This document shows positions 57,492 to 64,000 of a stretch of DNA of 64,000 bases, in pieces. The translations under genes and the position numbers were made by a program. The notes below the pieces were generated by a model. The model saw nothing but the letters and a program-made list of their open reading frames with translations, was not told where the DNA came from and searched no databases. Position 1 is the stretch's first letter; each line of letters begins with the position of its first letter. This DNA comes from an uncultured Gammaproteobacteria bacterium (GTDB taxonomy: Bacteria > Pseudomonadota > Gammaproteobacteria > Eutrophobiales > Eutrophobiaceae), in contig CALSOP010000002.1 of assembly GCA_943788005.1 (NCBI GenBank), positions 898,573 to 962,572 on the forward strand. Reading direction: 5' to 3'.

Positions 57492-58787
57492 ATGACTTTA
57501 AATGAAACTGTGACAGTTCCACATCTAACAACCGCTTTGACAGGGCCCTTTCAGAAATTGGAAAGGCAGATGCTCGATAATCAAATTCCTATTGAAGCCT
57601 GGTTCAGAAATGCCTGGCGCGAGACACAGGCGCCATTTTATGCCTCTGTTGATTTACGCAATGCGGGTTATAAAATTGCACCGGTAGACACAAATTTATT
57701 TCCAGCAGGGTTTAATAATCTAAATCCTTCATTTGAAGCCTTATGTATTCATGCTGTTCAGATGGCAATTGCGGCAATAGAAAAACCAATCGACAAAATA
57801 TTAATCATCCCAGAAAACCATACGCGTAATTTATTTTACATGGAGAATATTGCCAGTCTGCAATCAATGATCGAGAAGGCAGGTTTTGAAGTTCGTATTG
57901 GTAGTTTAATGTCTGATTTGGATGAGCCGATGCGAATTGATCTTGAGTCATCACGCTCAGTTTTGCTAGAGCCCATTAAGCGCGATCAAGATCGCATACT
58001 TGTTGGCGATTTTAATCCGGATCTTATTTTATTAAATAATGATCTGGCAACAGGAAAACCTGAAATATTGGAAGGTGTAGAACAAATTATTACACCGCCA
58101 ACAAGCCTGGGGTGGTCATCTCGTTTAAAATCAAATCACTTTAAGTTTTACCAGCAAGTCACACAGGAATTTTCCGAATTAATTGATGTTGATCCGTGGC
58201 TAATAGATCCCATGTTTCGTAATTGCGGTGAAGTAGATTTCATGAAGCGTGAAGGTGTTGACTGCCTATCAAAAAATGTAGATTCTTTGTTGAAGGCTAT
58301 TCAAGCTAAATATGATGAACATGAATTAGATTGTGAGCCTTTTGTTATGATGAAGGCGGATGCAGGCACTTATGGCATGGGTGTGATGACGATCCGAAGT
58401 TCAGATGAAATAGCGGCATTAAACCGTAAAGAACGCACGAAAATGGCAACCACCAAAGAGGGACAAAAAGTCAGTCAGGTTATAATTCAGGAAGGTGTGT
58501 ATACGAATGAAACCTGGGGCGAAGAAGAAACCGTTGCTGAGCCAGTGGTCTATATGTTGGGACATCAAGTTGTGGGCGGTTTTTATCGTGTTCATGCAAA
58601 GCGTTCAGCAAGTCAAAACCTGAATGCGCCTGGCATGCGTTTTGAACCATTGGCATTTGAAGATTGTTGTATACTTCCAGATCCAAGTCAGGAACCGTAT
58701 TGTCACCAAAACCGTTTTTATACCTATGGTGTCATAGCGCGTTTAGCCTTGTTGGCAGCGGCGCGCGAAATCGTCAATGCTGTTTGA
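57492..58787 (+). CDS. gshA: Glutamate-cysteine ligase (Acidithiobacillus/Nitrosomonas type)
   Basis: 431 residues, not like the E. coli GshA but the second proteobacterial family. Visible are ENHTRNLFYMENIASL, SLGWSSRLKSNHFKFY, MMKADAGTYGMGVMTI and VYMLGHQVVGGFYRVHAKRSASQNLN, which suggest an ATP-grasp-like C-terminal half. It makes gamma-glutamylcysteine for glutathione. It overlaps the convergent algR-like gene by 14 bases. gshB is not in the window. Confidence 0.92.
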   Translation: MTLNETVTVPHLTTALTGPFQKLERQMLDNQIPIEAWFRNAWRETQAPFYASVDLRNAGYKIAPVDTNLFPAGFNNLNPSFEALCIHAVQMAIAAIEKPIDKILIIPENHTRNLFYMENIASLQSMIEKAGFEVRIGSLMSDLDEPMRIDLESSRSVLLEPIKRDQDRILVGDFNPDLILLNNDLATGKPEILEGVEQIITPPTSLGWSSRLKSNHFKFYQQVTQEFSELIDVDPWLIDPMFRNCGEVDFMKREGVDCLSKNVDSLLKAIQAKYDEHELDCEPFVMMKADAGTYGMGVMTIRSSDEIAALNRKERTKMATTKEGQKVSQVIIQEGVYTNETWGEEETVAEPVVYMLGHQVVGGFYRVHAKRSASQNLNAPGMRFEPLAFEDCCILPDPSQEPYCHQNRFYTYGVIARLALLAAAREIVNAV

Positions 58788-59508
58788 TTATTCTTTTAAC
58801 GTCACTAAAGTGTCGTCGACTTACTGACAGCTCAATTGGCATATCTGCCAGTTTAACGACGTGCTGACCTTCAGTTGTTTTCTTGAGTGCTTCGATATGA
58901 TCAATCGCAACCAGCGCATTTCTATGGACTCGGATAAAATGATCTGAGAACTCTGCCTCCAGTGTAACCAGAGGTTCATTAATAAGTATTTCTCCTCCTG
59001 GCCAGACAGCAGTGACATATTTTTGATCTGCTTTAAGAAAATAAATATTTTCGACAGCAATCAATTGAATACTGCCTTGAACCATCGCGCTGAGGTGTGT
59101 ACGTGCAGAAGTTTCTTCTGCACCCTTATCCAATAAAGCTAGTTTAGACTGGCTAACAGTAGCAGCTCGTTGAATAGCAATTTTAAGTCGTTCTTTTCTG
59201 ATAGGCTTTAGTAAGTAATCAACAGCATTAGCATCAAACGCACTCAAGGTATGATCTTGATAGGCGGTAGTAAATACTATCGCTGGAGGTGATTCCAGCT
59301 TTAACAAGTGGTTCGCAAGTTCTAGTCCATCCATGCCTGGCATACGGATATCTAACAAGATTATTTCTGGTGTATGCTCAGAAATCTTTTCTAACGCATC
59401 AATTCCATTTATTGCTTCAATGGTAATAGTGTCCGGAAATAGCTCGATCACAAGATCGTGAAGTCTTTCTCTTGCTAAAGCTTCATCATCAACTATCAAT
59501 ATTTTCAT
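58774..59508 (-). CDS. algR: LytTR-family response regulator, AlgR-like
   Basis: 244 residues. The receiver domain has IVDDEALARERL, the phosphoacceptor in ILLDIRMPGMDGLEL (near 54) and LLKPIRKERL. The LytTR DNA-binding domain shows AVENIYFLKADQKYVTAV, FIRVHRNALVAIDHIEAL and LSVSRRHFSDVKRII. In Pseudomonas AlgR controls alginate and twitching genes. It overlaps the sensor gene by 20 bases. Confidence 0.9.
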   Translation of the reverse strand: MKILIVDDEALARERLHDLVIELFPDTITIEAINGIDALEKISEHTPEIILLDIRMPGMDGLELANHLLKLESPPAIVFTTAYQDHTLSAFDANAVDYLLKPIRKERLKIAIQRAATVSQSKLALLDKGAEETSARTHLSAMVQGSIQLIAVENIYFLKADQKYVTAVWPGGEILINEPLVTLEAEFSDHFIRVHRNALVAIDHIEALKKTTEGQHVVKLADMPIELSVSRRHFSDVKRIIKQH

Positions 59509-60556
59509 GACGTTTGTAAGGTAAAGTAAGTTTTACAGTGTATTGCTGTTGTTCATTTTCAATAATTAAATCACTTTCTACGCCAAAAATGGTAATCAAC
59601 CGTTGGCGAATATTATCCTGCGCATGTTTATTGCCTTTATGAGTGTCCTCAACATTTTCGTCAGGTATCGGGTTTGAGAAGACGATAATAAGTTTTTCCT
59701 CTTCAAATTTACCACAGATTTTTATTGTCCCGCCTTCGGACAATCGTTCTATCCCATGATAAATAGAATTTTCGAGCAAGGGTTGTAAGCTTAATGGAGG
59801 GACTAAAGCATTATCAGGTAGTGAACCAATATCCCATTCAACGTTTAATCGTTCGCCCAAACGGTGGCCTTCGATCCGAAGGTAATGTTGACAGAGTTTC
59901 CATTCATCTGCGATTTTATATAGCTCGGTTGGTTCAAGTAAGCTTGCACGAAACAGATCAGCCAAATCTTCTACTGATTGCTCAGCAAGATCGGGAGACT
60001 TGCGCGTCAAACTGGCAATGGTATTCATGCAATTGAACAAGAAATGAGGGCGTATCCGGGACTGCAAGGCTTGAAAACGAGACAGGGCAGCAGTCTCGAT
60101 ATCCTTACGCCACTGATGTTGAACATACAAATAGCGTAATACGATCGCCCCAACAATTGCAGAGATTCCTAATGAGCGTATTAAAAAGAGGATGTGCAAT
60201 TTCTGATCAGGATTGCCTCTATCGGGATATACATACAATGACCACCAAGCTAATTCTGTGATGATGAATGAAACCAATAGTATTAATAAGTAACTAACAG
60301 TAGCGGCCTGTCTTTCTGAGAGCGTAGCAATGAATCGTCGGGATATACAAAGAGTGCCAACACAGGTTAAGGCAATCCACTGCACGAAGAGTGAATTCAT
60401 TGCCAGATTAAACATCAAATCTTTTGTGTATAGCGGCAATGCTAGAGTTAAAATGATTGCGAGTAACTCCGAGCTGAGAACGACGATGAATAAGACGTAC
60501 GCGCTGCAAAAGTCAGGCAGAAAGCTGGTTTTATTTTGCTTGTGAAGATTTGGCAT
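59489..60556 (-). CDS. algZ: LytS/AlgZ-type sensor histidine kinase
   Basis: 355 residues: five membrane helices in the first 160 residues, then the LytS-type H-box with QSRIRPHFLFNCMNTIASL and an ATPase domain with LQPLLENSIYHGIE. AlgZ/FimS proteins are atypical kinases; FLFN and LLEN blocks are intact here. The pair is divergent from argH, the same arrangement as in Pseudomonas. Confidence 0.9.
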   Translation of the reverse strand: MPNLHKQNKTSFLPDFCSAYVLFIVVLSSELLAIILTLALPLYTKDLMFNLAMNSLFVQWIALTCVGTLCISRRFIATLSERQAATVSYLLILLVSFIITELAWWSLYVYPDRGNPDQKLHILFLIRSLGISAIVGAIVLRYLYVQHQWRKDIETAALSRFQALQSRIRPHFLFNCMNTIASLTRKSPDLAEQSVEDLADLFRASLLEPTELYKIADEWKLCQHYLRIEGHRLGERLNVEWDIGSLPDNALVPPLSLQPLLENSIYHGIERLSEGGTIKICGKFEEEKLIIVFSNPIPDENVEDTHKGNKHAQDNIRQRLITIFGVESDLIIENEQQQYTVKLTLPYKRHENIDS

Positions 60557-60636
60557 TTTTAATGTGTACTCATGTAATATTCACGTTAACCATAAGTTAT
60601 ACTGTCCATTAGTAAATAAACACACTACCACTGAAA

Positions 60637-62024
60637 ATGAGCTCAAAAAATACAGAAAAACCCTGGGGCGGGCGATTCACGGCCCCAACAGATAAATTTG
60701 TTGAACAATTCACCGAATCTGTCTCTTATGACCAGCGATTGGCCCATTATGACATCATGGGTTCAATAGCTCACGTGCGTATGCTGGGTATGGTTGGCGT
60801 TATCTCTGGAAAGGAAAGTGCTCAGATTATCCGCGGCTTGAAGAAGATTGAGAAAGATATCAAAGGCGGCGCGTTTCAATGGTTAACTACCCTTGAAGAC
60901 GTTCATATGAACATTGAGACGGCTTTGGTAGCGAATATCGGCGATGTGGGTAAAAAGTTACATACTGGACGCTCAAGAAACGATCAAGTTGCGACCGATA
61001 TCCGTTTGTATTGTCGTGATGAGATTGATCTGATTTGCGATCAAATTAATGCGGTATTGAATGCATTATTAACCTTAGCCGATGATCATATTGATACTAT
61101 TATGCCCGGTTTTACTCACCTGCAATCTGCACAGCCGGTCACCTTTGGGCATCATTTGCTGGCTTGGGCCGAAATGCTATTGCGAGATCGATCGCGTCTA
61201 CATGATTGTCGAAAAAGACTGAATTTACTGCCCCTTGGATCTGCGGCACTCGCTGGAACGAGCTATCCAATTGATCGGAATATGGTTGCCAAAGAGTTGG
61301 CTTTGATGGCATCACACAAAACTCACTGGACTCAGTCAGTGACCGTGATTTTGCAATAGAGCTTACTGCGGCTGCGAGTTTGATCATGATGCATTTATCC
61401 CGGTTTTCAGAAGAGCTGGTAATTTGGATGTCTCAGGCCAGTGGTTTTATCGATCTAGGTGATGCCTGGTGTACGGGTTCATCTATTATGCCACAAAAGA
61501 AGAACCCCGATATTCCCGAGTTAGTCAGAGGTAAGACGGGTCGAGTTTATGGTGACTTGATGGCTTTACTTACCTTGATGAAGGCTCAACCGCTCGCTTA
61601 TAACCGTGATAATCAAGAGGACAAAGAAAGTTTGTTCGATGCGATTGATACGGTAAAGATGTCTCTAATTGCCTATGCTGGTTTGATTCCGACAATTAAA
61701 GTAAACCATGAAACGATGTATAGGGCAGCGGCAGCGGGTTTTGCTACGGCAACGGATCTCGCAGATTATTTAGTGGTCAAAGGTCTGCCCTTCAGAGATG
61801 CGCATGAAGTCGTAGGTAAAACCGTTCAGTTTGCAATTCAGCATGATAAGGAATTGTCCGGGTTAACGCTGCCTGAACTGCAACAATTCAGTAAGGTAAT
61901 CAAAGATGATGTCTATACGGTATTAGAACTAGAAGGATCGGTGTCAGCCCGAAACCATGTCGGTGGTACGGCACCAAGACAAGTTAAGGCGGCGATTAGG
62001 CGTCTTAGAAAAAAACTAAATTAA
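60637..62024 (+). pseudogene. argH: Argininosuccinate lyase, one frame break
   Basis: The 5' part (60637-61359) reads normally: [51 protein letters not shown]. Near 61299-61302 one base appears missing in GAGTTGGCTTTGATGG. Restoring a G continues [21 protein letters not shown], then the catalytic loop [20 protein letters not shown], to [15 protein letters not shown]. Corrected length about 462 residues is normal. It cleaves argininosuccinate to arginine and fumarate. Sequence error is a serious alternative to decay. Confidence 0.87.
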
Positions 62025-62042
62025 TGACACAGGTAAAGTGAA

Positions 62043-64000
62043 ATGAAATTTCTGATTAAACTGATTCTTGGCCTTGGCGTGTTAGGCATTATTGCTATAG
62101 GTGCAGTTGCCATTACATTGGCCTACATCGATCCAAATGATTACAAAGACACAATCGCGAGTAAGGTAAAGGACGAGACCGGTCGCGATTTACGCATCGA
62201 CGGTAATATCGGTCTGACGTTTTATCCTTGGTTAGGGCTTGATGTCGAAGGTGTGAGTTTGAGTAATGCCAAAGGTTTTGGTGAAGCGCCTTTTCTACAA
62301 ACAAAGACCATCAAGGTTCGCGCAAAATTGATGCCGCTACTGCGCAAAGAATTAGAAATGGATACGTTGGTACTGCATGGCGCAAATATCAATTTAGCTA
62401 AAAATGCAGAAGGCGTGACCAATTGGGACGACTTGATCAAACCTAAAGCAAAAGAACACGCCAGTGATGATGAGGGTATGCCATTAGCTGCGCTGGTCTT
62501 AGGCGGCATTGATATTAAGGATGCCAATATACATTGGAACGATATGCAGCAAAAAGTGGAATACAAAATTTCCGATGCAAATATAGCCACAGGTGAATTA
62601 AAACTGGGTGAGCCTATTGATATTACCGCATCATTAAATGCCGCAGCTTCAAAACCTGCGTTGTCATCTGCGATTCAGTTTAAAGGCACAGTCGCTTATG
62701 CAGAGGGTGGTGATGTCTTGACCTTAAAACCGATGCTATTGGAAGCAAACGTCAAAGGAAAAGAAATACCCGGTGGGGCGGCAGTCATAAAGTTGAGCTC
62801 TGAAATTAATGTGGATGTGAATAAAGAAACTGCACAGATCAAAGATCTTATCTTCAGTGCATTCGATACTGAAATTAAAGGTCAGATTGATGCAGCGGAG
62901 ATACTGTCGGGTAAACCACAAATCAACGGCAATGTTGATGTAGCAGGGAAAGACCTGCCGCAGCTGTTCAAGATACTTGAAATTGAACCACTTGCCAGTC
63001 AGTTGGCAAAAATGTCAGACAAGACATTTAATTTGAGTACGACATTTAATGCCGACATGAATAGGAATGATATTGATATCTCAAAGCTGGATCTTGCTGT
63101 GCTGGGCAATAAGATTATGGCTGAAGTAACGGCGCGCAATGTGAAATCAGACACACCTGCTGCTAAAGGCAAACTAAAGGCAAGCGGACCTGACTTACCT
63201 ACATTAATTAAAATTGCAGTACAGTTTACAGGCGATGGTACACAAGATTTAAAAATACTGTCCAAGCAGCTTAGCGCTGCACCAAAGGCATTTGATATAT
63301 CAGCTGATTTCGATGCGGATTTAAAAACCGGTGCTGTAGACATTCCGAACTTATCGATTAAGGCACTAGGTCTGACAACGACAGCAAAATTGAATGCCAA
63401 GCAAGTCAGCAGTGATGCACCTTCTATCAGTGGTGAATTAAAAGCAAATGGCCCCGATCTGCCTTTATTAATACAAATCGCAAGCGCTTTTCAGCCAAAA
63501 GACAGTGGTTTGCCTGCGCTCGCAGATGATTTGGGAAAGATAAAAGACAAGAAGTTTAATATCGACACTCGTTTTAATGCCGACATGAAATCGGGCAAGG
63601 TAGATTTACCTTCACTAGCAGCGAATGCGCTTGGTTTTACGGTTAGTGGAAATCTAAAAGGCGATAATATTCAAAAAAGTAGCGGCAATATGGGTGGTAA
63701 GTTTTCAATTAGCAGTAAGACTCCCAAGCCTTTATTAAGAGCGATTGGACAGGCTGATCTTGCCGAAGTGCTACAAACTATCGACCTGAACACAGGTATA
63801 AATGGTAATACGACAAATTTAAGTCTGAAGCCGCTCTCACTTGATATCGTATTTTCGGGAAAGAAAATACCTAATTCACCCGTAAATCTATCGGTAAAAG
63901 CCGATTCAAGTATCAATCTTGAAAAAGAAATATTCGAGCTAAGTGGCTTGAGTGTTTCTGGTCTTGGGCTTGATATGAAAGGAGACATCAAGGCGACGCA
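62043..64000 (+). CDS. AsmA-family protein, start (cut by window edge)
   Basis: At least 652 residues, no stop before the window end. An N-terminal membrane anchor (LILGLGVLGIIAIGAVAITLAYI) leads into the AsmA domain: LRIDGNIGLTFYPWLGLDVEGVSLSNAKGFGEAPF and GANINLAKNAEGVTNWDDL. From about residue 300 there are repeating beta-rich units (DLPQLFKI, DLPTLIKI, DLPLLIQI, each followed by a F-NADM-type stretch). AsmA-like proteins are inner-membrane anchored periplasmic bridges implicated in phospholipid transport to the outer membrane. It follows argH by 18 bases. Confidence 0.9.
   Translation, partial: MKFLIKLILGLGVLGIIAIGAVAITLAYIDPNDYKDTIASKVKDETGRDLRIDGNIGLTFYPWLGLDVEGVSLSNAKGFGEAPFLQTKTIKVRAKLMPLLRKELEMDTLVLHGANINLAKNAEGVTNWDDLIKPKAKEHASDDEGMPLAALVLGGIDIKDANIHWNDMQQKVEYKISDANIATGELKLGEPIDITASLNAAASKPALSSAIQFKGTVAYAEGGDVLTLKPMLLEANVKGKEIPGGAAVIKLSSEINVDVNKETAQIKDLIFSAFDTEIKGQIDAAEILSGKPQINGNVDVAGKDLPQLFKILEIEPLASQLAKMSDKTFNLSTTFNADMNRNDIDISKLDLAVLGNKIMAEVTARNVKSDTPAAKGKLKASGPDLPTLIKIAVQFTGDGTQDLKILSKQLSAAPKAFDISADFDADLKTGAVDIPNLSIKALGLTTTAKLNAKQVSSDAPSISGELKANGPDLPLLIQIASAFQPKDSGLPALADDLGKIKDKKFNIDTRFNADMKSGKVDLPSLAANALGFTVSGNLKGDNIQKSSGNMGGKFSISSKTPKPLLRAIGQADLAEVLQTIDLNTGINGNTTNLSLKPLSLDIVFSGKKIPNSPVNLSVKADSSINLEKEIFELSGLSVSGLGLDMKGDIKAT

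Overview
The window reads as chromosome of an AT-leaning gammaproteobacterium. Supporting evidence is the conserved gene order rpmG-rpmB-radC-coaBC-dut-algC-argB-slmA-pyrE, the zapB-zapA-ssrS block beside ygfB-pepP-ubiH-ubiI, and argH divergent from an AlgZ/AlgR pair. A glutamate-cysteine ligase of the type known from Acidithiobacillus and Nitrosomonas, a PrsK/PrsR-like (PEP-CTERM-associated) two-component pair and a tkt-gap-pgk-pyk-fba block fit a free-living aquatic chemolitho- or methylotroph-like lineage. I do not assign a genus; lifestyle is inference.

Layout. 1-4.4 kb: tail of a P-type cation ATPase, then a leftward Gld-type ABC transporter operon. 4.6-14.3 kb: fatty-acid desaturase, ribosomal proteins L33/L28, RadC, CoaBC, dUTPase, an unusually long membrane-anchored AlgC, ArgB, SlmA, a DUF4124 protein and PyrE. 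14.3-18.7 kb: exonuclease III, then a VIT1-like transporter/ArsP-like permease/mini-thioredoxin module bracketed by two inverted copies of one intergenic repeat, then 6S RNA and zapA/zapB. 18.9-26.8 kb: ygfB, pepP, two ubiquinone hydroxylases, glnS, purC, beta-carbonic anhydrase. 26.8-33.3 kb: small envelope proteins, DUF547, two glycosyltransferases, UPF0178, two cupins, a monooxygenase-like protein. 33.3-41 kb: a leftward central-carbon block (tkt, gap, pgk, pyk, class I fba) with a striking long inverted repeat over the tkt ribosome-binding site.

41-45 kb is a methyl-cycle block: metK, an SAH riboswitch, ahcY and metF. The riboswitch is intact but ahcY carries five apparent single-base frame breaks and metF one. 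45-56 kb holds a PrsR-like sigma-54 activator, an ExeA-type ATPase truncated by an IS3-family insertion, a PrsK-like kinase (frame-broken), a split ABC transporter, a frame-broken helical membrane protein, a class III cyclase and a prepilin-like protein with a good sigma-54 promoter and an upstream palindrome. 56-64 kb returns to housekeeping genes: hspQ, rsmE, gshA, algR/algZ, argH (one frame break) and the start of an AsmA-family gene.

The best candidates for something new are the sigma-54-controlled pilin/ABC/cyclase locus, the tkt leader helix and the inverted-repeat-bracketed metal module. Apparent frameshifts are concentrated right of 42.5 kb (eleven, with one possible case to the left at 13.5 kb), so sequence error must be excluded before genes are called dead.
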